64,000 bases of DNA from Candidatus Hydrogenedentota bacterium (lineage in GTDB: Bacteria; Hydrogenedentota; Hydrogenedentia; Hydrogenedentales; SLHB01). Below are positions 43,348 through 51,793 of the stretch, piece by piece. The first letter of the stretch is position 1, and each line of letters begins with the position of its first letter. A model generated the notes under the pieces. It worked only from the letters and a program-made list of their open reading frames with translations. It was not told the origin of the DNA and did no database searches. Made by a program: the position numbers and the translations under genes. The stretch is from assembly GCA_029552745.1 (NCBI GenBank), contig JAKPDK010000152.1:186001-250000 (forward strand), in the 5' to 3' direction.

Positions 43348-44316
43348 ATGTTACGCGTAAAAACGGCGCGTCTTCTTCTGCCAGTTTTCGCTTTGGTGAT
43401 GGCAAATAGTTTTGTTTCCTCAGCGGATACTCCTACCATGTTGTTGCGCGTAGAACCAACTGAAGTCACCTTCCATAAGATGGAAAACGTCGGTGTGATT
43501 CGTGTGTTCTTGGGCGGAAAACCGGCCGCGAAGTCCCAGATCGAGTCTTTGTCGATTGAAGGATCCTATGGACGCATGTTTTTCATAGAACAGCCTGAGG
43601 GACAACTCGGGACAGTCCTTGTGAGAGCGAATCCTTCCCAGCTCGAAGTGGGCACATATAAACTTTTAATAAGAGCAGCCAAACAGCTGGCGGAAGTTAC
43701 CATTCATGCGCCGCTCGATACGCTGGAAAGCGTGATTGATATTGAATCCAAACTTCAGTCGTCGGACCCTACGGATGTAAAGCTGCAATATGGACTCGCT
43801 CAATATTTTGGACAGGAGAAGGTCGAGATAAGTTTACCGGAGAAAGCCTACGAAGGGTATGTCTTGAAGATTCCGCTCCCCAAACATGACGACCGCCTTT
43901 ATACGTGGTTTATCAACGATGAACCGGTATTAAGCGGCAAAGGAGAAAGCACGTTACGTTTGCCTTTGAAAGAAGAAGGGTATATTTCTATACGGGTTGA
44001 GATCAAAAAAGAGGGGATTCCGCCTGTATCCTGGCAAGGAAACCTATCAGTCCTATCGGAGCCCGAAATTAGGACGGATTGTATACTCGGAGAAACTGTG
44101 AGTTTGACGGCGCCGGATGGGTTTAAACAATATCAGTGGGAAATAGATGGGAAGTCGGTGGGACACGACAAAGTATACCGTTTTAAGCCATCGGAACTAG
44201 GTACAATCCGTGTGCAGTGCTATGCGTCGATTCCAACTCAAGAAGAGAGTGACTACGTTTTTCGGCGTATCACATGGATAGTAAATGTCACAGAGAAAGA
44301 AAAGGGCGCTTTCTAA
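43348..44316 (+). CDS. Secreted beta-rich protein, function unknown
   Basis: A 322-residue exported protein. The signal peptide is MLRVKTARLLLPVFALVMANSFVSSA with cleavage near residue 26. The mature part looks like two or three Ig-like or PKD-like beta-sandwich domains: repeated alternating hydrophobic strands, RVEPTEVTFHKMENVGVIRV, and the late QYQWEIDGKSVG, a strand pair typical of PKD/Ig domains. A very strong AAAGGAGG ribosome site sits seven bases before ATG 43348. It ends overlapping the convergent isochorismatase-like gene by 4 bp. No enzymatic motif is visible; a surface or binding role is likely. Confidence 0.75.
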   Translation: MLRVKTARLLLPVFALVMANSFVSSADTPTMLLRVEPTEVTFHKMENVGVIRVFLGGKPAAKSQIESLSIEGSYGRMFFIEQPEGQLGTVLVRANPSQLEVGTYKLLIRAAKQLAEVTIHAPLDTLESVIDIESKLQSSDPTDVKLQYGLAQYFGQEKVEISLPEKAYEGYVLKIPLPKHDDRLYTWFINDEPVLSGKGESTLRLPLKEEGYISIRVEIKKEGIPPVSWQGNLSVLSEPEIRTDCILGETVSLTAPDGFKQYQWEIDGKSVGHDKVYRFKPSELGTIRVQCYASIPTQEESDYVFRRITWIVNVTEKEKGAF

Positions 44317-45233
44317 CAGCACAAGGCATTCAGAAAATCCGGAACGTCGAACACAAATCCGTAAGATAAGGCGACACGCCAGAGCGCGATGCGTTTCGCC
44401 AATTCTTCCCGCGCTGTCTCTCGGTTTTCAATGGCTGTCGTGGCTTCCCGCAAAACCGAACATAAGAAACCATATCGCTGCATGTCAGCCATCCCTCCCG
44501 GAGACAATAGCAAACATCCATCTACAGTGAAACCACAATAGATAAGGTGGTTGATTCCGCGAGCTTTGCACTGTGCGAAAAGCTGCGCGCCGTTTTCTGC
44601 AATTCCCTCACCGTCTTGTGGCTTCGCTCCCTCAGGAAAATCCAAGTTTTGAAATCCCCGCAAGATATCGTCTTGATTGTGATCTCCGGGGAACACGTGG
44701 ACTTTGTGGAATTCTTCCAACCTCTCTTTGGTGACATCTGTTAGAATTGTGGTATCCAAATTGTTTGAAAGCGAAGCAGTTTGCTGGTAACCAGAATAAG
44801 ATTTGTAGTACTTGCCTTCGCTGACGACATGGAACAAGGAGACACCAGACGCACGCACCTTTGAAAAAAGAACAGGAAGTTCTTCCTCTACGATTTTTTG
44901 GGCGCGTTTTGCCCACGGAACCACCCGCCACCAGCCCGGATACTTCTCAAAAGTCCCCATTTCCCAAATGTGCATTGCTACGACGCCGACCCGGTTCAAA
45001 TCAAGCTCGATAGGTTCTTTGCGCCAACCTCCAAATCCTTCTTCCGGCACATCTCTTTGGAAGTCGGCGTCAAAGTGTTGGTAATACCACGCGGGGATGG
45101 GAACAACGCGGGGACGATAGGGAAGACTCTCGTGAAAATAGGAAGCTTCCGCTCTCAATTTGGACATCCCCAACATTGGGGCACCGAGTATTGAGGCAAT
45201 CCCTTGAATAGCCGTTCGCCGTTTGATACGCAT
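44313..45233 (-). CDS. Isochorismatase-like cysteine hydrolase with Tat-like signal
   Basis: A 306-residue protein of the isochorismatase fold. The catalytic Cys is in IYCGFTVDGCLLLSPGGMADM, which also has the G-x-x-T/S-x-x-C-V/L pattern. The position of the usual first Asp (normally LLVIDMQNDF-like) reads GVVAMHIWEMG, with Met-His in place of Asp. The N-terminus KRRTAIQGIASILGAP looks like a twin-arginine signal, so export is possible. ATG 45233 is used; the longer frame starts with TTG at 45239. The family includes nicotinamidases, carbamoylases and isochorismatases; the substitution makes ordinary activity uncertain. The extra ~80 N-terminal residues set it apart from core-size members. 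Confidence 0.78.
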   Translation of the reverse strand: MRIKRRTAIQGIASILGAPMLGMSKLRAEASYFHESLPYRPRVVPIPAWYYQHFDADFQRDVPEEGFGGWRKEPIELDLNRVGVVAMHIWEMGTFEKYPGWWRVVPWAKRAQKIVEEELPVLFSKVRASGVSLFHVVSEGKYYKSYSGYQQTASLSNNLDTTILTDVTKERLEEFHKVHVFPGDHNQDDILRGFQNLDFPEGAKPQDGEGIAENGAQLFAQCKARGINHLIYCGFTVDGCLLLSPGGMADMQRYGFLCSVLREATTAIENRETAREELAKRIALWRVALSYGFVFDVPDFLNALCC

Positions 45234-45313
45234 GGGCAAGATTTTCCGTAGTCTACAAAAAGAATACTACGTCAGAAGACGGACGGCAATTTTGTAATAA
45301 ATACCTTAAAGGT

Positions 45314-48300
45314 TCAACCTTTATGGTTGTCCGAATTTCGAGTAAACATTTCATATAGGATAGGAAAAACTACAAGGGTGAGAACCGCAGACACCAAGAT
45401 ACCACCAACAGAAGCGACTCCCACGGACGTTCGCATCTCACTTCCCAGACCTCGCCCAAAGGCGAGTGGCAACATACCGAGGATAGCCGCCAGCGTGATC
45501 ATAAGGATTGGACGGAACTGATCGATTGCGGCATGTTCCATCGCACGATGTCTCGAAACACCCGCACGTATCTGCTGATTGACCTCATCCATGATGAGAA
45601 TGGCATTATTGACGACAATTCCCACCAACATGACCGCCCCAAGAAGCACAAACATGGAGATACTCTCGCCCGCAAGATAGAGAGACCATAACACACCAAT
45701 TAATCCCAGCGGGACCGTGACGAGAATGAGAAACGGCTGTGTGAAAGACTCAAGTATCGCGGCCAATGTCAAATAGGTGAGCGCAATAGCTAATATGCCG
45801 GCTTCCAAGAATTCGCCTATAGCCTCTTGCATGATTTCGTATTGTCCGGCAAATCGGTAGGAATATCCTGGGGGTAATTGCGCTTTTTGATCTATGAGGC
45901 CACTAAGCTCTTTGACGGCATTTCCCAAAGGTTTTGTCGAAGCAAGGTTTGCGTAAACCTTCGTTATGCGCCGCTTGTCGTTGCGGGTAATCTGAATAGG
46001 CGCCGTTGTTTCGTGAACATTGGCGAGCGCCGTTAAATTAACGGGCGAATCTGGGGAACCGGGCAATAGAAAATCCGCAACCTGGTCTTTGCCAAATTCC
46101 TCAGCTAACTTAACTCGGATATCATAGGTTCGACCGCTTTGCTTGAATACACCCGCTTTCAAACCTTCCAGATTGGCTCGCAAGGTCATGCCCAACCCCA
46201 GCGCCGGGGCATTTAAATCAGAAAGGACTTCACGTTTCGGCTTGACGCGCAATTCCGGTTTGCCTGCCCGGACACTCGTATCGGGAGCGAGAAATCCCGG
46301 AATGTTGCGGGCATAGTCAGCGATTTTCAGAGCAAGTTGCTCCAATTCTTTGATTTCATCTCCAGCAATCTCAAGCTCCACTGCGTAACCTTGCCCACCA
46401 ACCACTTTGCTGACGTTAGCGGTTACAATGCTGTCGGTGTATCCTTTAAGTCGCTCGTTGACTTTTGCTAGGAGATCATCCATGGTGTCCGATCGTTCTG
46501 TCTTCTGGACGAATTTCAAAAGTATCTGTGCCAAATAGACTCCTTCCGAAGACTGGCCAATGATCCCCTCCACTTTTCCGATTGTAGTGAACATGTGCTC
46601 CAAGCCTTGCATGTCGCGCAGGGCATTTTCTGCTTCATGAACGCGGTCTATTGTGCGCTCAAGACTATAATAGGTGGGATACTCTAGACGTACAAAGATT
46701 TCTCCCCTGTCGGGATCACGAAAGAAACCAAAACCTATGCGAGGCACCAAGCTTAATGCATGAATTAAGAGAACAACCGTCACAACCAGAACAGCCGCCC
46801 CGATTGTGCGATGTTTTGCTACCGTATGCAAAACCAGCCCGTAACCCCCGGCAACTTTTTGCAGCGCCTGGTTGAATGCCGCCTCCACCTTCGCAAGCAT
46901 CCCTTTGCTCGTACCGCGTTTTAACAAAACAGCCGACATAATGGGGGTCAATGTGAAAGAGATAAACAGAGAAACCGCCGTGACAATAACCATGGTGATC
47001 GCAAAGGGTCTGAAGAAAAACCCGACCAGACTACCCATCATGGCTACTGGAAAGAGCACGACAATGTTCGTACCAGCGCTTGCAAGAACTGCGACGGCAA
47101 CTTCACCGGTGCCGGTACGAGCAGCCTCACGAGGTTCAACGCCCTCAGAGACCTTTCGAACAATACTCTCTAACACCACAATAGAATTTGTGACTAGAAT
47201 ACCCACAGACAAAGCCAAGGAAGTCAATACCGGCGTATTAAGGGTGTATCCAAGCAAATAAATAAAAAAGAGACTGATAACCACGCTTAACGGCATCGTC
47301 ACAGCAACAATCAAAGTAGAACGAAAATTGTAGAGGAAAAAGAACAAAATTGCGCCAGTGAGCAGAACCCCTTGAAAAATGTTGCTTGTGGCGCTATCGA
47401 CTGTTGATTGAATGAAAGCGCCGGCATCAGAAACCCACGTGAGGTCCATGCCCCCGGGAAGACTTTTCCGCAAGGAATCCAACGCCGCGCGGACATTATT
47501 GACTACTTGCACGGCATTCGCATCTGCCTTCTTAACAACTCGTATTGCAACACAAGGCTTACCATCTAAAAAGGCAGCCTGGCGTGATTCAGCCGATGCC
47601 ATACGTAACTCGCTGACATCGTGCAGGTAACACCGCGCCCCGTTACGATTCGCAATTTCAAGAGTCCCGAGATCCGAAACAGTAGCATAATCGGCGTCAA
47701 ACTTGACGGTATACTCTGTGCCCGATTCCTTCACATGCCCAGAAGGGATCGTGCGCACGTTATTTTGAATAGCCAAAACCACATCGTGCGCTGTGAGACC
47801 CCGCTGCCCGAGTTTTTCACGGTCGAGAAGCACTTGGACCTCCCGCTCCTGCCCTCCGATGAGCTGCACTTCAGCGACCCCCGGTAAAACAGAAATGCGA
47901 TCCCGCAAGGTGTTATCCGCGTAATCATACAATTCATCAAGGGGAACGTCCCCCGTCAAGGCCAGATTGATAATGGGTTGGGCGTTGATGTCAAATTTGA
48001 GAATTTTGGGCTTTTCAACATCTGCGGGAAGGTCATTTTGGATTAAATCGATTTTTTCCCGAACATCGGTGGCGGCGATGTCTACGTCGACGTTAAGATG
48101 AAACTCTAACAAGGTTTGGCAGACATTCTCCATGCATACGGATGAGACATGTTTGAGTCCGTCGATCGTGACAACGGCATCTTCAATACGTTTCGCTACA
48201 TCCGTTTCTAGTTCGTCTGGAGACGCGCCCGGATATACCGTAACCACGGTAATGAAGGGCATGTCCACTTTGGGCATCAGTTCAAGCCCTAGCTTACGAT

Positions 48301-48385
48301 AGGCATTAATCCCAAGTCCTGTCAGTGCTATGATAAGACACACCATAGCCACCGGACGCCGAATAGAAACGTTCGACAAAAACAT
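45314..48385 (-). CDS. RND-family efflux permease (HAE1 type)
   Basis: A 1023-residue inner-membrane transporter with the duplicated RND layout: helix 1 (VAMVCLIIALTGLG), a large periplasmic loop starting PGASPDELETDVAKRIEDAV, a six-helix bundle, a second loop, and a second bundle. It should form a tripartite drug or metabolite pump with the adjacent adaptor and an outer-membrane channel encoded elsewhere. In helix 4 the sequence reads VGILVTNSIVVLES: Thr399-Asn400 occupy the positions of the usual Asp pair or single Asp. In helix 10 VGIVVNNAILIMDE has Asn where AcrB has Lys. Its start codon overlaps the adaptor's stop by one base (TAATG). Confidence 0.94.
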   Translation of the reverse strand: MFLSNVSIRRPVAMVCLIIALTGLGINAYRKLGLELMPKVDMPFITVVTVYPGASPDELETDVAKRIEDAVVTIDGLKHVSSVCMENVCQTLLEFHLNVDVDIAATDVREKIDLIQNDLPADVEKPKILKFDINAQPIINLALTGDVPLDELYDYADNTLRDRISVLPGVAEVQLIGGQEREVQVLLDREKLGQRGLTAHDVVLAIQNNVRTIPSGHVKESGTEYTVKFDADYATVSDLGTLEIANRNGARCYLHDVSELRMASAESRQAAFLDGKPCVAIRVVKKADANAVQVVNNVRAALDSLRKSLPGGMDLTWVSDAGAFIQSTVDSATSNIFQGVLLTGAILFFFLYNFRSTLIVAVTMPLSVVISLFFIYLLGYTLNTPVLTSLALSVGILVTNSIVVLESIVRKVSEGVEPREAARTGTGEVAVAVLASAGTNIVVLFPVAMMGSLVGFFFRPFAITMVIVTAVSLFISFTLTPIMSAVLLKRGTSKGMLAKVEAAFNQALQKVAGGYGLVLHTVAKHRTIGAAVLVVTVVLLIHALSLVPRIGFGFFRDPDRGEIFVRLEYPTYYSLERTIDRVHEAENALRDMQGLEHMFTTIGKVEGIIGQSSEGVYLAQILLKFVQKTERSDTMDDLLAKVNERLKGYTDSIVTANVSKVVGGQGYAVELEIAGDEIKELEQLALKIADYARNIPGFLAPDTSVRAGKPELRVKPKREVLSDLNAPALGLGMTLRANLEGLKAGVFKQSGRTYDIRVKLAEEFGKDQVADFLLPGSPDSPVNLTALANVHETTAPIQITRNDKRRITKVYANLASTKPLGNAVKELSGLIDQKAQLPPGYSYRFAGQYEIMQEAIGEFLEAGILAIALTYLTLAAILESFTQPFLILVTVPLGLIGVLWSLYLAGESISMFVLLGAVMLVGIVVNNAILIMDEVNQQIRAGVSRHRAMEHAAIDQFRPILMITLAAILGMLPLAFGRGLGSEMRTSVGVASVGGILVSAVLTLVVFPILYEMFTRNSDNHKG

Positions 48386-49599
48386 TAGGCTGCGTTCTCC
48401 TGAATCGTCACAGGGGTACCGTCGTCAAGCAAGAATTGTCCCATAACTACAAGGGGCATACCCTCTGAAACTTGGTCTCCAAGAATCTCGACCCACCCGT
48501 CTGTCTCTAACCCTTTCTCAATGGTCAGTTTCCTGGCAACATTGTTTTCAACTGTGAACACGACAAAGCGACCTGCGCGGGTCTGAATTGCCTTCGCAGG
48601 TATTCCAAGTCCCTCGTGCTGTTCAAGAACGATCGTAGATTGAGCAATGGCACCCGGAACAACCGTTGGTGGTGGGTTTGTAAGAACCGTTTTAACCTCG
48701 AAAGTCCTCAGGCGCGGATCAATCACGGGACTCTTATACGATATGACTTGTTCTCCCAAATCGGTGTGATAGACTTGCAACTTGATTTTTGTTTCACCTG
48801 GCGTGACGAGATCGTAATATTCCGCTGGCAAAAGGGCGGATATCTCTACGACCGAGGGATCATCTATCCGCAACACGGGTTTCCCCAATTCTCCCATCTC
48901 GCCTTCTTCCACAATAATACGACTAACCTTACCGCTGATTGGGGCGTATACTGTACAATCCCGCAGATCTTTCTCAGCGATCGCCAACGCCGCTTTTGCC
49001 TGGGTCTCCAGTTCCGCGCCGCTTTGTAACGCAGTTTCCGCTTGCTTCACAACCGCAGTCAACTGCTTAAACCGAGACTCTTGTTGTTCTAACGCATCCT
49101 CAGACACCGCGCCCTTAGCACGAAGTTTTCGAAAACGTTCCACATCTGCCTTGGCTTTTTCATAGTCTGCTCGCACTCGCTCCAAATTCGCCTCCTGCTC
49201 TCTGCGAGTACAACCGGCCAACACGAATTCCTGTTTCCGAATCTGGACAAGCTTCTCGAACTTCAAAGGGTCAGATTCAAAAAGTTTGGTTTCTCCGGCG
49301 ACAACAGTATCTCCTTCGTCAACATAGAGCTTCTTAATCGTACCGCCTACTAGAGCAGGGACGGCTACATAGTCCTTGGCTTTGACATTTGCTTGAACCA
49401 CAACCCGGTTTTCGAACTGACGTTTTTGAACAGGCTCTAAAACTACTGGAATAGATGACACTGCGGACTCAGGCGGTTGAGACGCGTTCGTCTTTCCGGT
49501 AAGTCCTTTGCCCACAAAACCGAATATAGAAAACACCAAGAGAAACCCAAAGAACCAAAATAACTTAGACTTAGCAAAAGCAAAGCGAAACCTCGGCAT
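48385..49599 (-). CDS. RND periplasmic adaptor (membrane fusion protein)
   Basis: A 404-residue HlyD/AcrA-type adaptor. An N-terminal anchor helix (LFWFFGFLLVFSIFGFVG) precedes the lipoyl half-motifs (VVQANVKAKDYVAVPALVGGTIKKLYVDEGDTV and RDCTVYAPISGKVSRI), with a long alpha-helical hairpin between them (about 120-210, RVRADYEKAKADVERFRKLR). Beta-barrel and membrane-proximal domains follow. GAGAGGAG lies about nine bases before the ATG. It lies between the tetR-type regulator (39-bp gap) and the permease (1-base overlap), in the same orientation, forming a typical three-gene pump operon. Confidence 0.93.
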   Translation of the reverse strand: MPRFRFAFAKSKLFWFFGFLLVFSIFGFVGKGLTGKTNASQPPESAVSSIPVVLEPVQKRQFENRVVVQANVKAKDYVAVPALVGGTIKKLYVDEGDTVVAGETKLFESDPLKFEKLVQIRKQEFVLAGCTRREQEANLERVRADYEKAKADVERFRKLRAKGAVSEDALEQQESRFKQLTAVVKQAETALQSGAELETQAKAALAIAEKDLRDCTVYAPISGKVSRIIVEEGEMGELGKPVLRIDDPSVVEISALLPAEYYDLVTPGETKIKLQVYHTDLGEQVISYKSPVIDPRLRTFEVKTVLTNPPPTVVPGAIAQSTIVLEQHEGLGIPAKAIQTRAGRFVVFTVENNVARKLTIEKGLETDGWVEILGDQVSEGMPLVVMGQFLLDDGTPVTIQENAA

Positions 49600-49638
49600 A
49601 TTTCATTACTCCTCTCGTAAAAACATGAAGGGTGTCCG

Positions 49639-50271
49639 TCATCGCAAATCAAGAGACGCCAGCAACGCATTCGAAACAAAATCTGAAACAGAATCAAGGA
49701 ATTCTCTGGAGTAGTCTTGTCGCCCAAGCAACATGAGAATTGGTGCGCGAGCAAAAACATAAATGGCAACCGCGCCAAACAACAAGAATCCCCATAGATG
49801 CGCAGTTGCCTCGTCCATCTCTGGCTTAATATGCCTCACAATTTGAGTGATGGCATCGTGTTCCGGTTTGAAAACGTTTTGGACTACCTCGGCAAGGCTA
49901 GGACTAGGATCAAGCAAACTGCGCAACATAAGCGGCCAAAACCAGCTGGGGGTATTTTCCGCAAAAATCACACGGAACTTTTCCGCAACAATCCCACGTA
50001 TCGCCTCTATCTGCCCTTCACGCGTCTGCAGGCGTGTTTCATCCTTCCAAAAACGTACCGCCGGATAGGTCTCTCCGTACCTCGCGACATACAGCAATGT
50101 CTCTTTATAAAGATTCTCTTTGCTACCAAAATGATAATTGACTGCGGCAATATTGGAGCTTGCTTTTTCAGCAATGGCGCGAACGCTGGTGCCCTCTAGT
50201 CCATGCTGGGCAAACAATTCACCAGCCGCTTGAATAAGAGCCGTTTTTGTATCTAATTCGTGTGTATTCAT
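49639..50271 (-). CDS. TetR-family repressor (CecR-like)
   Basis: A 210-residue regulator. The N-terminal HTH is clear: IQAAGELFAQHGLEGTSVRAIAEKASSNIAAVNYHFGSKENLY. The C-terminal half resembles the CecR/DUF1956 ligand domain (FWPLMLRSLLDPSPSLAEVV and the following helix), a group that controls efflux pumps and responds to toxic small molecules. ATG 50271 is chosen; the longer frame begins with TTG at 50298. The ribosome site is not obvious. It is the first gene of the operon with the adaptor and RND permease and lies just downstream of a 26-bp palindrome that covers its own -35 box, so autorepression of the pump is very likely. Confidence 0.93.
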   Translation of the reverse strand: MNTHELDTKTALIQAAGELFAQHGLEGTSVRAIAEKASSNIAAVNYHFGSKENLYKETLLYVARYGETYPAVRFWKDETRLQTREGQIEAIRGIVAEKFRVIFAENTPSWFWPLMLRSLLDPSPSLAEVVQNVFKPEHDAITQIVRHIKPEMDEATAHLWGFLLFGAVAIYVFARAPILMLLGRQDYSREFLDSVSDFVSNALLASLDLR

Positions 50272-50281
50272 TCTAGAAATA

Positions 50282-50311
50282 AGTATAGCACAAACCAAAC
50301 GTCCGTTTCAA
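50282..50311 (-). promoter_or_regulatory. Promoter of the tetR-adaptor-RND operon
   Basis: On the minus strand TTGAAA (50311-50306), an 18-bp spacer and TATACT (50287-50282) form a good sigma-70 promoter eleven bases before ATG 50271. The -35 box lies inside the palindrome at 50305-50330. Confidence 0.65.
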
Positions 50312-50330
50312 ACAAATGTTTGTTTGAAAC
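50305..50330. promoter_or_regulatory. TetR operator, 26-bp palindrome
   Basis: Twelve-base perfect arms: GTTTCAAACAAA (50305-50316) and TTTGTTTGAAAC (50319-50330) around a two-base TG centre. Size and symmetry fit a TetR-family dimer-pair site. It overlaps the -35 box of the repressor's own promoter, so binding would block RNA polymerase. It is 154 bp from tyrS on the other side and probably does not control it. Confidence 0.82.
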
Positions 50331-50419
50331 TATCTTCTGCCGAGATTTTTTTGAGAATATTGTTGATGCAGATTCTACACCCTGTGTTGCTAAGAACTCT
50401 GTAATTCTGGTAGATTTGA

Positions 50420-50435
50420 CTATACGCTCGTATAG
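50420..50435. other. Short palindrome upstream of tyrS
   Basis: CTATACG (50420-50426) and CGTATAG (50429-50435) flank a CT centre, 50 bp before the tyrS start. It includes TATAG, usable as a -10, but no -35 at a suitable distance is seen. Confidence 0.35.
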
Positions 50436-50484
50436 AAGAGCGAAGGTTTGTTTGCATTAGGATTATCCCCTGGGGAGAGCCCGT

Positions 50485-51756
50485 ATGAAACTTTTTGAAG
50501 AACTTGTCTGGCGTGGATTTGTGAATCAGACAACCCATCCTGAAATTGGCGAAATCATTGACAAAAGCCCATTGACACTTTATTGCGGTTTCGATCCCAC
50601 TGCAGATAGTTTTCATGTGGGGCAGTTGGTTCCGCTCATGGCGCTGCGACATTTTCAACGTGCCGGACATGCCTGTATCGCCCTAATAGGCGGAGCGACA
50701 GGCATGATTGGTGACCCGAGCGGTAAGAAGGAGGAGCGACAACTTCTTTCCAAGGACCAAATAGAACGTAACCTGGAAGGTCAAAGAAGACAAATTGAAC
50801 GTTTTTTGAACTTCCCTGAGGGTATTGGTCCCAAGTTGGTCAATAATGCCGATTGGCTTTGTCATTACAAACTAATTGATTTTTTGAGGGACATAGGCAA
50901 ACATTTCTCGGTAAATGCACTAATTGCTCGGGAATCTGTCCGGAGACGTTTGGAAGACCGGGAACATGGTATTTCCTACACGGAGTTCTCGTACAACCTT
51001 TTACAAGCCTACGATTTTTTATATTTATACGAAAACTATGGTTGTACCCTGCAAGTTGGCGGCAGCGACCAATGGGGGAATATTGTCGCCGGTATTGACC
51101 TGATACGGCGCATACATGATGCTGACGCCTATGGGTTGACTTTCCCGTTACTGACAAAATCCGACGGCAGTAAGTTTGGTAAAAGTGAATCGGGCAATAT
51201 CTGGTTGGATGCGCGCTACACGTCACCGTATAAATTTTATCAGTTTTTTATAAACCAGGCAGATGCGGATATGCCTCGACTTCTCCGTTTGCTCACTGAA
51301 TTACCCAAAGAGGAAATCTCCGTTCTTGAGGAAAGTGTTCGGGAGACGCCGGAGCAACGTGCCGCACAAAGGCGGCTCGCGTTTGAACTCACTTCCCTGG
51401 TACACGGCAAAACAGAAGCGCTCGAGGCCGAACGCGCATCGCAGGCAATGTTCGGAGGTGACCTGGCTGGCCTGTCCGAAAAAGTATTAGAAGAGGTCTT
51501 CAGTGAGGTCCCATCGGCTTCCTTCCCCAAGGCTTACTTGGACGGACAACGGCTTTTGGCTGATCTATTAGTGGAAGCCCGTGTATTTTCTAGCAAAGGG
51601 GAATTCCGCCGAATGGTTCAAAGTGGGGGATTGTACATAAACAATGTCCGGCTTCAGAATACCGACATTCGAGTAACTCCGGAATGGCTATGTCATGAAA
51701 AGTTAATGGTAATACGAGTTGGGAAAAAACAATACTATTTGCTTCGCTTTGAATAA
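50485..51756 (+). CDS. tyrS: Tyrosyl-tRNA synthetase
   Basis: A 423-residue class I aminoacyl-tRNA synthetase that charges tRNA(Tyr). The HIGH motif appears as FHVG (43-46), the KMSKS loop as KFGKS (230-234), with tyrosine-recognition residues in LTLYCGFDPTADS and the YNLLQAYDFLYLY and QVGGSDQWGNI segments. A C-terminal S4 RNA-binding domain (about 355-423, DLLVEARVFSSKGEFRRMVQSGGLYINN) is present. GGGGAGAG lies upstream of the ATG. Essential housekeeping gene. It lies 37 bp before rfbF, probably coincidental readthrough rather than a functional link. Confidence 0.97.
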   Translation: MKLFEELVWRGFVNQTTHPEIGEIIDKSPLTLYCGFDPTADSFHVGQLVPLMALRHFQRAGHACIALIGGATGMIGDPSGKKEERQLLSKDQIERNLEGQRRQIERFLNFPEGIGPKLVNNADWLCHYKLIDFLRDIGKHFSVNALIARESVRRRLEDREHGISYTEFSYNLLQAYDFLYLYENYGCTLQVGGSDQWGNIVAGIDLIRRIHDADAYGLTFPLLTKSDGSKFGKSESGNIWLDARYTSPYKFYQFFINQADADMPRLLRLLTELPKEEISVLEESVRETPEQRAAQRRLAFELTSLVHGKTEALEAERASQAMFGGDLAGLSEKVLEEVFSEVPSASFPKAYLDGQRLLADLLVEARVFSSKGEFRRMVQSGGLYINNVRLQNTDIRVTPEWLCHEKLMVIRVGKKQYYLLRFE

Positions 51757-51793
51757 ATAAATAGAGCATGATCCAAATCTTAAGGGGCATTTT

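Noticed and set aside
45308-45322. AAAGGTT-C-AACCTTT symmetric element at the end of the RND gene
   Set aside because: No loop long enough for a hairpin and no T-tract; overlaps the stop codon region.
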